IMG/VR virus record: IMGVR_UViG_3300028536_000004
Span: 1-44,236 of that record
Strand: one strand, 5' to 3'
Length of the DNA: 44,236 nucleotides
Origin: a virus
A program made the position numbers and the translations under genes. This document shows, in pieces, positions 1 through 6,897 of the stretch; the first letter of the stretch is position 1, and each line of letters opens with the position of its first letter. The notes beneath the pieces are model-generated. The model was not told the origin of the DNA, ran no database searches, and saw only the letters and a list, made by a program, of their open reading frames with translations.

Positions 1-77
1 CATAGAGCTTTAGATCGCCCCGATCGTTAAATTCTAATCCCTCTTCTCTTCGCGCTATTTCAGATTTCACAGCCTCC
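1..77. repeat. Left copy of 77-bp terminal direct repeat
   Basis: These bases are identical to 44160-44236 at the other end of the window. Exact end identity of 77 bases in a phage contig usually reflects the overlap left when a circular or permuted genome is assembled with a k-mer of that size. The minus-strand frame of the 150-residue gene continues through the repeat without a break, which supports circularity. Confidence 0.95.
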
Positions 78-244
78 GCCAGCACCACGTCACCGGATGC
101 CAACGATAGCGCGCCGAGGCCGTGAGCAGACGCATAGTCGCGCCAGTCGCGATTAATGTCCTCGATCGGAATCCCGCAATGCATAACGGTGAGGGCTTTC
201 AGGTAGCCGGCGCGATAGGCCCGTTCAACATTCACGTCGGTCAT
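1..244 (-). CDS. Hypothetical protein, N-terminal part (gene spans the circular join)
   Basis: This is the 5' part of a gene whose 3' part lies at 43951-44236. When the 77-bp overlap is collapsed it encodes about 150 residues. The ATG at 244 starts MTDVNVERAY and overlaps the stop of the upstream gene as ATGA. The frame runs through residues GLGALSLASG and continues into VKSEIARREE, which is also read at the far end of the window. I recognise no family. The N-terminus MTDVN resembles that of the upstream gene (MTDVD), which may reflect a shared start-site segment rather than homology. It is the last gene before the MazG-like gene in the same operon. Confidence 0.85.
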   Translation of the reverse strand, partial: MTDVNVERAYRAGYLKALTVMHCGIPIEDINRDWRDYASAHGLGALSLASGDVVLAEAVKSEIARREEGLEFNDRGDLKLY

Positions 245-648
245 GATTTATCTCCAAGGGCGGCGACAAGGGCGTCGATCTGACCTTTGGTCGAAACCAT
301 GTGGACCGCCGCATACTCATCACGATCATCATCGATTTCGCGCAGGAACGGTCGCGCCGCGTAGCTCAGCATTCGCAGCCGGGTTTCCAGATCCTGACGC
401 GCGACCATTTCGCCGAAGTAGATATCCTGCGCCTTGGACAGAGCCTCTTGCTCGACGTCACGCAGTTTCATGTTTTCGCGTTCTAGCCGCTCCACCTCAT
501 CAAGCAGGGCGGGGAGCCAATCGTGTATGATGTCCGTTAGCTCTTCGTGAGCGTCATATGCGGCTTGGGCTAATTCCGCGTCCTCACCGGCTCGCACGGT
601 AGCGACCTTCAGAAGCTCGCGCAGCTTGGCAATATCCACGTCAGTCAT
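241..648 (-). CDS. Hypothetical coiled-coil protein, 135 aa
   Basis: The protein is acidic and mostly helical, with heptad-like Leu/Glu spacing around residues 45-85 (LLDEVERLERENMKLRDVEQ), which suggests a coiled coil. The start ATG at 648 overlaps the stop of the HNH gene by eight bases (ATGACTGA) and is preceded by AAGG. The stop overlaps the next start as ATGA. I do not recognise the family; phage genomes often carry such small coiled-coil proteins of unknown role next to early genes. The operon position only shows that it is made together with the DNA polymerase block. Confidence 0.85.
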   Translation of the reverse strand: MTDVDIAKLRELLKVATVRAGEDAELAQAAYDAHEELTDIIHDWLPALLDEVERLERENMKLRDVEQEALSKAQDIYFGEMVARQDLETRLRMLSYAARPFLREIDDDRDEYAAVHMVSTKGQIDALVAALGDKS

Positions 649-1135
649 AACCTTGCATCTCCAACACCGGCATATAGGGTAAAAGCCATTGGGGCGGCAT
701 ATAAAAAGGAACTCCGTCCACCATCCGCTCGACAGGATTGTACGTCAAGATTCCTACTTGAGTGTGAATCCAAAAGCGTCTCGTTTCGAGATTTTGAATT
801 AGTCTCCCGGATCGAGTATTCTGCAAATATCGATTTATTTCAGGGGTCTCAGGTTTGACATGCTCGATACACAGAGTGGACGGCCCGCAAAGACAGTTAT
901 GATCGACTTGTAAATTGTCGATATCAAATCCGTGAATATGCTTTGCCGACCATCTATGCGCTAACCATCGTGCACCTTCGAACCAAAAAGAGCCATAGGG
1001 TTCATGATGTCCATGTCCTTGCGTTTGTCCACCGATCCACATAACGCAGCCTGTAATAGGGTCGAAAGCGCATTTCTGCGCGAAACGATCGAGCGCTGTT
1101 CTACCTTTTGGCCGAGGTATCGAATTGAAATTCAT
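641..1135 (-). CDS. HNH endonuclease-like protein, 164 aa
   Basis: A zinc-type HNH core is visible: VDHNCLCGPSTLCIEHVKPE followed by TPEINRY, that is His, then Cys, then Cys-x3-His and a downstream Asn. This is the pattern of small phage HNH nucleases with a metal-stabilised beta-beta-alpha fold. The N-terminal part (CVMWIG, then PYGSFWFEGARWLAHRW) matches the strand-rich region that precedes the HNH core in this family. The ATG at 1135 overlaps the polymerase stop as ATGA; a longer frame extends upstream into the polymerase gene but has no reason to be used. The role could be a free-standing homing nuclease or a genome-processing nuclease; the sequence does not decide. Confidence 0.8.
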   Translation of the reverse strand: MNFNSIPRPKGRTALDRFAQKCAFDPITGCVMWIGGQTQGHGHHEPYGSFWFEGARWLAHRWSAKHIHGFDIDNLQVDHNCLCGPSTLCIEHVKPETPEINRYLQNTRSGRLIQNLETRRFWIHTQVGILTYNPVERMVDGVPFYMPPQWLLPYMPVLEMQGYD

Positions 1136-3144
1136 TTTCGATAACGCATCATTTTTTCTACTTCGGCTTTCACTCGAAATCTGCGCTCGATCGCCCACGG
1201 TGAAATATCCTCCATAATCTGCTTGATCGCCGGAACAAGATCGTCGCGATCGATTTCCTCGAAAACCAATTCGTCATGTACTTTGAATATGGTGAAATAT
1301 CCGGCTTCCTCCGCGCGTGACATGGCTTCCGTCATAAGATCGCGAGCGCTTCCTTGGATACAATCTGCAGTCACCATACCATGCCATGCGAGATGTCGGC
1401 GAAACCGCTTACCCTGATAGCTCATGAAGCTCCACGAAGGGTATTCCTGCCCATTCGAAGGATTAAGGCTCGTTGTTTTATACGGGCGATGATACCAAAT
1501 CTTGCGACCACTCCACAGGCGCATTGTAAGAAAGTCGCCTTCTCTCCGAAATTCGATACCTTCATAAGAATATGTTTTCGCGTGACTGCACCATACAGCG
1601 TCAACGCTGGCTTTAAAGAGTCCGTACCAAAATACAGGTACTTTGGGTGCAACCTCTTGCCGGTAGGTATTAATTGCAATCTGGGCAAATTCAATTGAAT
1701 CTTTTGGCGCAAAGCGTGCACGGAAACCTACAGGTCCGAGGCCGTAGCCCGATCCTAAAAACACGTTTTTGCCGGTTTGACCTTCTTTTTTATCACTCGG
1801 GAGTTTTCGATTGATCGGCCGTCGATAGATCAAGGAAGCGGTTTCGGAATATACATCTTGTCCGCTGTGCATCTGATCAACCCGATCATGCTGTCCAGCG
1901 GCTGACAGTAAATTGCGTGCTTCTACTGCAGCAAAATCGCCCGAAGCAAGAATCTTACCTTTCTCGGGAATGATCGCAGACCGAAGGGAAGATATGATAG
2001 CTGAGAAAATATCCTCGCCCCAAAGCTCTCTAATCGTCGGCAAATCCCGAGTCATAATGGCTTCGGCGAGAATATCAGCAGTCAAGCCTTCTCGATCACC
2101 TATTTCCCCGCGTGGATAATTCTGGACTTGCACGAGCCTGCCGGCGTCTCTGCCTGTGCGGGCGCCGTGGTACTGCGTGGCGTACCTTACGCGCCCGTCG
2201 AGGTTAGAAGCGCACATGAGCATTCGTTGCAGCTTCGATACACTGGACGATGCCAGGGAACGGCGTAGCATGACGGCTTCGTGTACATGATAAGGCAATG
2301 GCTCTGTGAATATGTGATCGTCACCGACCTCAAATTCATCCCCGGGATCTAGCAATGTATTAAGTGTTTCTTTTTTTATATCCCCAAGAGGCACGCCTTG
2401 ATCATTTACCCAATTCAGCACTTTTTCGCGTTGAGTAGGATTTAGACCTGTCAATTCTCGAAACCGCTCCGTCATCGGAATGCGCACTTGATCAAGCACG
2501 TCGATACAGGCGTCTACAAATTGAGTGTCGATCTTAAATCCACGCTGTTGGACATTTTGATCGAGTATCCAATTATGCCGCTCGCTTGTACCGAGCCCGC
2601 GTGTCGCATGATATACGCCAGCTTGTGCCTCGACGTCAGCATTACAATAGCGATAGAGCTTTTCGAGATTTTCGGGTGTGTGATGATCCCAACTATCATT
2701 GCGGTCGGGTTTGCACATTTTAAGCATGTGCGCATGACCTACCATATCTTTCTTGATAGGAAGGTCTAAGGCGGATACGAGCGCATCTAAGCCTAGAGGT
2801 AGAGCTTTCATGGCAGCAACAGCCATGGTGTCGTGCTGTCTTTCTGGGGGTAGCGGAGGGTACCCCATCGGCTCCATGTGAAAATGCCACATGGCACTTT
2901 CGAAAGAATTATTATGTGCAATCCAAATTACATTGGGATCATTCGCTAATCGCATAATCCTATCATCGAGCTTATGCAGATCCCGCTCGGACAGACAAAA
3001 AGTTTTTGTGGGTTTTTCGTCAATAAAAACTTTGATCGAGAGGCATAAAGGAAAAGTACTGGCATCTGCCGCGTATTTCCAAGCTCCAACCTTTACCAGA
3101 TCCGCGCGACTTGCCGATTCAAAATCGTAAATCGCATAGATCAC
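1132..3144 (-). CDS. Family A DNA polymerase with 3'-5' exonuclease
   Basis: This 670-residue protein replicates phage DNA. The exonuclease domain shows DFE at residues 7-9, the HNNSFE segment near 78 and YCNAD ending at D170, so the DEDD metal ligands are present. The polymerase domain shows motif A (GDFAAVEAR, catalytic D403), a motif B segment at about 452-468 (DKKEGQTGKN...GYG) and motif C KVHDELV with H623-D624-E625. There is no 5'-nuclease domain, which is usual for phage polymerases. The start is GTG at 3144, overlapping the previous stop as GTGA and preceded by AAGGA in the sequence that encodes the upstream C-terminus EYDR. It sits downstream of the replication genes in the same operon. 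Confidence 0.96.
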   Translation of the reverse strand: MIYAIYDFESASRADLVKVGAWKYAADASTFPLCLSIKVFIDEKPTKTFCLSERDLHKLDDRIMRLANDPNVIWIAHNNSFESAMWHFHMEPMGYPPLPPERQHDTMAVAAMKALPLGLDALVSALDLPIKKDMVGHAHMLKMCKPDRNDSWDHHTPENLEKLYRYCNADVEAQAGVYHATRGLGTSERHNWILDQNVQQRGFKIDTQFVDACIDVLDQVRIPMTERFRELTGLNPTQREKVLNWVNDQGVPLGDIKKETLNTLLDPGDEFEVGDDHIFTEPLPYHVHEAVMLRRSLASSSVSKLQRMLMCASNLDGRVRYATQYHGARTGRDAGRLVQVQNYPRGEIGDREGLTADILAEAIMTRDLPTIRELWGEDIFSAIISSLRSAIIPEKGKILASGDFAAVEARNLLSAAGQHDRVDQMHSGQDVYSETASLIYRRPINRKLPSDKKEGQTGKNVFLGSGYGLGPVGFRARFAPKDSIEFAQIAINTYRQEVAPKVPVFWYGLFKASVDAVWCSHAKTYSYEGIEFRREGDFLTMRLWSGRKIWYHRPYKTTSLNPSNGQEYPSWSFMSYQGKRFRRHLAWHGMVTADCIQGSARDLMTEAMSRAEEAGYFTIFKVHDELVFEEIDRDDLVPAIKQIMEDISPWAIERRFRVKAEVEKMMRYRK

Positions 3145-3155
3145 CGATCATATTC
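3141..3155 (-). promoter_or_regulatory. Junction module (RBS + stop/start overlap), variant copy
   Basis: On the minus strand the sequence GAATATGATCGGTGA encodes the end EYDR of the upstream protein. It provides AAGGA as ribosome-binding site and overlaps the stop with the GTG start of the polymerase gene. This is the most divergent of six copies of the module. Confidence 0.65.
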
Positions 3156-3479
3156 CTTAGAGCGCTCTATACCGGATAGATACGATTCAAGCACGACTTC
3201 GACCATTTTGGTTAAATTAAAATGGCCGTCCAGTACAGTTTCGCTACCGGTAGTGATACCTATAAAGGTTGACGGGTTGGAAACGGAGATAAGGTAATCT
3301 AGTAATGCGCTGTATGCTATTTTTATTTCAGATAGAGTAGGTTTGCTTATGGTTTTCCCCGTCTCTATCCAGGCTGCACTATTGCCCTGGATTTTGCAGT
3401 AAACACATTCCCCAGACTCGATTGCAGCGGTAATGGTTTTAAAATGCCCACATCCAGGGCAAATAGACCAATCTGTCAT
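3141..3479 (-). CDS. Hypothetical protein with zinc ribbon, 112 aa
   Basis: The N-terminus has two Cys pairs, CPGC at residues 7-10 and CVYC at about 25-28, spaced as in a small zinc ribbon. The rest (SEIKIAYSALLDYLISVSNP and a helical tail) matches nothing I recognise. The ATG at 3479 has a strong AGGAG eight bases upstream, inside the module GGAGTATGACTTATGA. The C-terminus is EYDR, a relative of the EYDL ends seen elsewhere in this operon. It lies between a hypothetical gene and the DNA polymerase gene, whose start overlaps its stop. Confidence 0.85.
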   Translation of the reverse strand: MTDWSICPGCGHFKTITAAIESGECVYCKIQGNSAAWIETGKTISKPTLSEIKIAYSALLDYLISVSNPSTFIGITTGSETVLDGHFNLTKMVEVVLESYLSGIERSKEYDR

Positions 3480-3490
3480 AAGTCATACTC
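3476..3490 (-). promoter_or_regulatory. Junction module (RBS + stop/start overlap)
   Basis: The minus strand reads GAGTATGACTTATGA, preceded by AG. AGGAG lies eight bases before the ATG at 3479. The same bases encode QEYDL at the end of an 11-codon reading frame. Confidence 0.75.
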
Positions 3491-3511
3491 CTGCGAATCC
3501 ACGACGGTCAT
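3476..3511 (-). CDS. Putative 11-residue mini-ORF MTVVDSQEYDL
   Basis: The space between two genes is exactly filled by an open frame of 11 codons. Its ATG at 3511 overlaps the upstream TAA (TAATG) and its TGA overlaps the next ATG (ATGA). It encodes MTVVDSQEYDL, ending in the same EYDL as four full-length proteins of this arm. It could be a remnant of a gene reduced to its ends, or a coupling leader that carries ribosomes to the next start. There is no independent proof of translation; the exact fit to both neighbours and the shared C-terminus are the only support. Confidence 0.4.
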   Translation of the reverse strand: MTVVDSQEYDL

Positions 3512-3948
3512 TATATATGCCGCAATACGTCGGATTGCTCGAATTTACCGAACCGAATGCGGACATTCATGTGGATCAAAGCGCCGTTGACCGGCATGGC
3601 GCGCGACGTATTCTTGATAAGCCCGAGCCATGCCGGGTGAAAAACCATTTCGGGTTTCGGCAGTCCGTATTTCGTAGCGAACGTCGAAACCTCATATATC
3701 ATGTAGAACCAATCAGATGCGAAACGCTCACTGTGTTGCGCTGGATTGTCAAAGCCATGCGAGTGCGGAAATAGATCATCCCCGCGTGGAGGCTTGGATT
3801 GCGGCATTCTCGCGGCAGTAAAACCTGCCATGAAAGTTTCACGTAGGATACGATCGCATCCGGCAGCGTTGAATCCTACGAGCGTCGGAAAATTCGGGGC
3901 TTTATATGCTGTCCAAGCCGCCGTCATTTCATCTGTTGTATTGATCAT
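3511..3948 (-). CDS. Hypothetical protein, 145 aa
   Basis: I do not recognise this protein. It begins MINTTDEMTAAWTAYK and contains a central region FRETF-like to GFTAARMPQ followed by aromatic-rich helices (DWFYMIYEVSTFATKYGLP). It shows no signal peptide, membrane span or cysteine cluster. The ATG at 3948 overlaps the stop of the upstream gene as ATGA within the GGAG-containing junction module, so translation is probably coupled. The neighbours are small hypothetical proteins of the same operon. Confidence 0.8.
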   Translation of the reverse strand: MINTTDEMTAAWTAYKAPNFPTLVGFNAAGCDRILRETFMAGFTAARMPQSKPPRGDDLFPHSHGFDNPAQHSERFASDWFYMIYEVSTFATKYGLPKPEMVFHPAWLGLIKNTSRAMPVNGALIHMNVRIRFGKFEQSDVLRHI

Positions 3949-3959
3949 AAATCATACTC
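3945..3959 (-). promoter_or_regulatory. Junction module (RBS + stop/start overlap)
   Basis: The minus strand reads GAGTATGATTTATGA, preceded by G, giving GGAG eight bases before the ATG at 3948. The same bases encode EYDL of the upstream protein. Confidence 0.75.
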
Positions 3960-4157
3960 CACAGGCTTAAATGCTGGGATAGGGCCGACCCATCCGTGAA
4001 TTGGCGAAACCATCTCGATCTCGGAACGAAAGTGATGGAACCATTTTCCATCCCGCCAAATACACACGCTTGGAGCATTCATTTCGGGTTTGTAGTGATA
4101 TTTTACATATACTACGTAATCACCTTCAACGAGCGGCTGGCCTTGCTGGATATTCAC
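3945..4157 (-). CDS. Small hypothetical protein, 70 aa, paralogue of the next upstream gene
   Basis: The protein contains a WRDGKW segment and HGWVGPIP near the C-terminus, and ends in PVEYDL. It aligns by eye with the upstream gene at 4154-4459: G-x-P start, G-x-Y, then WR...W, then GW[VI]GP[IL]P and P[VI]EYDL. The two are therefore probably tandem duplicates. The pattern resembles the small one-domain proteins annotated DUF551-like in phages, but I am not certain of that family. The start is GTG at 4157, overlapping the upstream stop as GTGA; a GAG is the only Shine-Dalgarno element. Confidence 0.8.
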   Translation of the reverse strand: MNIQQGQPLVEGDYVVYVKYHYKPEMNAPSVCIWRDGKWFHHFRSEIEMVSPIHGWVGPIPAFKPVEYDL

Positions 4158-4168
4158 AGGTCATACTC
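4154..4168 (-). promoter_or_regulatory. Junction module (RBS + stop/start overlap)
   Basis: The minus strand reads GAGTATGACCTGTGA, giving the C-terminus EYDL and a GTGA overlap with the next gene. The Shine-Dalgarno match is reduced to GAG because the preceding base is C. Confidence 0.7.
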
Positions 4169-4459
4169 GATCGGGGCAATGATATCACCGTCAACGGCAT
4201 CGGAGAGCTTTTGCGCGCTCGCGGCGTATTTCGATAAATCATCCTTAAATGCTTCGGGAAACATTTTCGAGAGCCGACCGATCGGGAGCGGGCCAATCCA
4301 GCCATAAATCGGCCATTTGTGAGGCTTTTCGCTTGTTGGAAGAAGCCATTGGCCGCGCCAAGTTAAGATCACAGGCAAAGCCCACGACGGTTGTAGGTCA
4401 TTCTCGACAATGCACAGATACCGTCCGTCTGATTGAGGCGTACCTGAATTGAAATCCAT
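4154..4459 (-). CDS. Small hypothetical protein, 101 aa, paralogue of the next downstream gene
   Basis: The ATG at 4459 starts MDFNSGTPQSDGRYLCIVEN, which aligns with the next gene from its first residue; an upstream in-frame extension to 4495 overlaps the terminator and is unlikely. The shared features are GRYL, LTWRGQW, YGWIGPLP and the end APIEYDL. Relative to its paralogue it carries an extra helical stretch (MFPEAFKDDLSKYAASAQKL) before the common C-terminus. The function is unknown. It is the first gene after the hairpin at 4494-4521, so its mRNA may start by read-through. Confidence 0.8.
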   Translation of the reverse strand: MDFNSGTPQSDGRYLCIVENDLQPSWALPVILTWRGQWLLPTSEKPHKWPIYGWIGPLPIGRLSKMFPEAFKDDLSKYAASAQKLSDAVDGDIIAPIEYDL

Positions 4460-4493
4460 GTTAAAGATCCCGAGATGGTGGCAGGTTCGGTTC

Positions 4494-4521
4494 AAAAACT
4501 AGGACGACCGTTAAGCCGCCC
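4494..4521 (-). terminator. Probable rho-independent terminator after the DUF2815 gene
   Basis: On the minus strand GGGCGGC, a six-base loop TTAACG and GTCGTCC form a seven-pair stem with two G-U pairs. TAGTTTTTG follows. It sits nine bases beyond the DUF2815 stop codon, where an attenuating terminator would separate replication genes from the polymerase segment. Confidence 0.55.
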
Positions 4522-4529
4522 TATAGTTC

Positions 4530-5240
4530 TCAAAAAGCCGGCTCTTCTTCCGCGCTAGGAGCAAGCGCAGTCGGGTCTTGGCTGGAATATCCGGCATAGC
4601 CCCCGAACACGTCGTTATTTGACGGGCCGCCCATTCCTGCAATCTTTTCACCCTTGCGGATGAAGAGGCAGTTTTGCAGATACGCCGTACAGCCGTCCTT
4701 GGCATCCAAGGTTTTACGCCGGAAAGCCTTGAAAGCTATTGACGGTACGACGACTGCGCCGCTGTAGAATAGATCTTTGCCGGCTTGAGCCCGAGCATGA
4801 GGCTCTTCGCCAATATCGACGATCTTGCCGCCATCGAGTTTCGCCAGCTCAATATCGAACTGTGAGGATGCTACGAGGATGCCAGCGTAGGGCTTGTATA
4901 GTTCGGCGCGCTTCTCGGCCTTCTCGCGGATCTTGAAGGCTTCGTCCGAAGGCTTGCCCTGTGCGTCCAGTTCCGCTTTTGCAATTGCGCGCTTGCCCGA
5001 GGTTGCGCCGCTCATACATGCAAGGAAATAGTCGGCAGGAGACGTAAAGCCGCCAGTCTCTGCTTTGATAGCATTGACCATAATTTCGACCATCGCCTTG
5101 AAGTCTTCCTCTTCAACGCCGAATGTGCCAGAGAATTTGGGAATGGCGTTTTGAACGCCTCGGGGCGCTGACTTTTCGGTGATGCTCGAATAGAGCAAAC
5201 GTGACGGCTTTGTCAGCACATAGCGGTGAGTTTCGGCCAT
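4530..5240 (-). CDS. DUF2815 family protein, candidate ssDNA-binding protein
   Basis: The 236-residue sequence shows features I associate with DUF2815: RLLYSSITEK near the N-terminus, GVEEEDFKAMVEIMVNAI, and a C-terminal VVPSIAFKAFRRKTLDAKDG region with a predicted OB-type fold. Members are encoded beside DUF2800 and phage polymerases and are proposed ssDNA-binding proteins comparable to T7 gp2.5. The C-terminus, SAEEEPAF, is acidic and ends in Phe like the protein-interaction tip of bacterial SSB and gp2.5, which supports that role. The start ATG at 5240 is preceded by AAGGAAA. A hairpin with a T run follows the stop. Confidence 0.85.
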   Translation of the reverse strand: MAETHRYVLTKPSRLLYSSITEKSAPRGVQNAIPKFSGTFGVEEEDFKAMVEIMVNAIKAETGGFTSPADYFLACMSGATSGKRAIAKAELDAQGKPSDEAFKIREKAEKRAELYKPYAGILVASSQFDIELAKLDGGKIVDIGEEPHARAQAGKDLFYSGAVVVPSIAFKAFRRKTLDAKDGCTAYLQNCLFIRKGEKIAGMGGPSNNDVFGGYAGYSSQDPTALAPSAEEEPAF

Positions 5241-5241
5241 T

Positions 5242-5361
5242 TCTATTTCCTTTGCTACTCAATGGTTCTCAAAATGCCTGGCTATTGTATTTCCCCGCTT
5301 ACCTTTTGGCGCTAGGAGGCTTGTCACACGGCCGGGCGCGTCGCCTTTGAATTTGATACGT
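5242..5361. other. Short intergenic gap without a supported gene
   Basis: About 120 bases separate the two minus-strand genes. A GTG-initiated frame of 23 codons fits here, but it has no clear ribosome-binding site and I do not call it. The ribosome-binding site AAGGAAA for the DUF2815 gene lies at the left edge. Confidence 0.5.
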
Positions 5362-5541
5362 CTAGAATTCGGCCGGATCAACAGGTTTTCGAGCATATGC
5401 TGAAAATACTTGTGCATTAGTGGGACGGCGACGATATTGATAGGGAGCATAATCCGCATCATCCCCTTCGTATTCGTCATCGGGCCACCAGTAATTGCCG
5501 TTAAGTGCTTGATCCGCAGCATCATCGGCAAATTCACCCAT
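5362..5541 (-). CDS. Small acidic hypothetical protein, 59 aa
   Basis: The ATG at 5541 lies one base after the stop of the DUF2800 gene and starts MGEFADDAADQALNGNYWWP. The middle is very acidic and aromatic (DDEYEGDDADYAPYQYRRRP). Short proteins beginning MGEFADDA occur beside replication genes in other phages as hypothetical proteins, from memory. A longer frame reaching 5604 lies entirely over the end of the DUF2800 gene and is not needed. The function is unknown. Confidence 0.75.
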   Translation of the reverse strand: MGEFADDAADQALNGNYWWPDDEYEGDDADYAPYQYRRRPTNAQVFSAYARKPVDPAEF

Positions 5542-5542
5542 C

Positions 5543-6766
5543 TTAGAAACCTTCCGTGTCAACCGCTTTTTCTTCTGGGATATGTCTCGCAAAGACACTC
5601 GCATTCGTGCGCGGTTTTGCAGCCGGTCGAGGGTCGGACAGAGGCGCTACAGATAGTCCAGTGGATGCCGGCTTGTACCCGAACTCTTTCGCCAACTCTT
5701 TACCTTGTGTGGACATTTTCTCAATTGCAGCCGGGCTCTTAATTTCTTTTGGAGCATATGCCGCAGGCCCAAAAGCCTTTTCAAGTGCAGCTTGTGCACC
5801 GGGAGCCCAAACGCGTGCTACCTTTTTCTCAACGAGCTTTGCACTTTCGAAATCGCCGCCGCTCACAAGTCTGTGTTGCACGGTTGTTTCCAGCACTTTC
5901 ATGAAACGCCGGGCATTCTCACGACCGGCATAATATCCGTCCAATTCGGCGTTGCTCAACATGATAACCTCATATTCTTCGGGAGCGTCCGCATACAGTG
6001 TATAAGCCTCTTGCATTTTCGGACAGGACAGCAAGACGGGGCAGAATTGGCACCAGTTGCCCGCCGTGGCCTCGGGACGGGCTTCTAGCGGCGCGGACAT
6101 TAAAGCGTTCATCGCAGGGAGTAGAATTGTCTGTCCCCACTCGATGACATCGCCGATTGTTGTTATCCAAGTTTCTGGACCTTCGAACAGGCCATAGAAA
6201 TTCGGTTGAATGATTGTCAGCTCTGCAGGTAGATCCCATTGCGCGGGATCACGAAGCCATGCGTCCGACATAATGAGCAGAAAAGCATAATATAGAAGTT
6301 GCTCATTGTTGGGTGCTGGAACTCCGATGCCTTCACCGTTTTTGTAATCGACAAGGTGAACGCCGCGAGCTGTTGCCATGCCGAAATCAACGGTGCCTTT
6401 GAGCAGCGGATGGATATGTGGTAGTGTGATCGTATTTTCGATCATCACGTCGGATTCAGGATTTGCAGCCATGAGTGCCCGGCAGTGATTGACGTAAATC
6501 GATACCGCATCCAGTGCGATGCCATCGGGCCAGCCTACCAGGAATCCGTTAAATTCTTCGCCAATATGCTCGTAAGGCTCTGTGCATTCTTGCAGGCACA
6601 TAGCTCCAAGCTCATGAGCGCCCGTGCCTCGATCGGCATACTCGGACGTGATATTTTCGAAATCCTTGGCCGCGAGTTGTCGGCGATGCTCAAGGAATGA
6701 AAAGCCGCAATTTATGAAGCGGTGTGCGGCGCTTCCGCCTAATGGCGAATGTTCTAGCTCGATCAT
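5543..6766 (-). CDS. DUF2800 protein, Cas4/AddB-like PD-(D/E)XK nuclease
   Basis: The 407-residue protein has a PD-(D/E)XK core: GTVDFGMATARGVHLVDYKN, giving the acidic residue in TVDFG and the DYK catalytic pair. A Cys cluster follows (WCQFCPVLLSCPKM), which together with the N-terminal INC could bind an Fe-S cluster as in Cas4 and AddB. The start of the family, LGGSAAHRFINC, is recognisable. It probably acts as a recombination or replication nuclease with the adjacent DUF2815 protein, a pair often found together. I chose the ATG at 6766, which has GAGGTG four bases upstream, over a TTG at 6778. Confidence 0.88.
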   Translation of the reverse strand: MIELEHSPLGGSAAHRFINCGFSFLEHRRQLAAKDFENITSEYADRGTGAHELGAMCLQECTEPYEHIGEEFNGFLVGWPDGIALDAVSIYVNHCRALMAANPESDVMIENTITLPHIHPLLKGTVDFGMATARGVHLVDYKNGEGIGVPAPNNEQLLYYAFLLIMSDAWLRDPAQWDLPAELTIIQPNFYGLFEGPETWITTIGDVIEWGQTILLPAMNALMSAPLEARPEATAGNWCQFCPVLLSCPKMQEAYTLYADAPEEYEVIMLSNAELDGYYAGRENARRFMKVLETTVQHRLVSGGDFESAKLVEKKVARVWAPGAQAALEKAFGPAAYAPKEIKSPAAIEKMSTQGKELAKEFGYKPASTGLSVAPLSDPRPAAKPRTNASVFARHIPEEKAVDTEGF

Positions 6767-6792
6767 AACGCACCTCAAAGTTTCTCAAAGTT

Positions 6793-6816
6793 GCCGCCAG
6801 ATTACGCACTGGCGGC
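6793..6816. other. Perfect 8-bp inverted repeat in a gene gap
   Basis: GCCGCCAG, an eight-base loop and CTGGCGGC can form a hairpin on either strand. There is no T run after it on the minus strand, so it is not a typical terminator. It covers the end of a possible 27-codon frame between the DUF2800 gene and the upstream gene. Confidence 0.5.
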
Positions 6817-6885
6817 CCTGCGTTTGGGAGTGTCTCTCTTGCCACGTTTCGGAGCAAGCGAGAATTTTTCGGTGATACCACTCAC
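6802..6885 (-). CDS. Possible 27-residue basic peptide
   Basis: In the 131-base gap a GTG at 6885 opens a frame encoding VSGITEKFSLAPKRGKRD and then TPKRRAASA before TAA. The composition is strongly basic and not random-looking, but there is only a weak GGGACG upstream and no homologue that I recognise. The frame ends inside the inverted repeat at 6793-6816. I list it because no other gene fills the gap; it may be untranslated leader of the DUF2800 gene. Confidence 0.3.
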   Translation of the reverse strand: MSGITEKFSLAPKRGKRDTPKRRAASA

Positions 6886-6897
6886 CGTCCCAAAACC

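Noticed and set aside
6690-6881. 63-codon minus-strand frame over the DUF2800 start
   Set aside because: It overlaps the well-supported DUF2800 N-terminus and has no ribosome-binding site; only the shorter GTG frame at 6802-6885 is kept as a low-confidence option.
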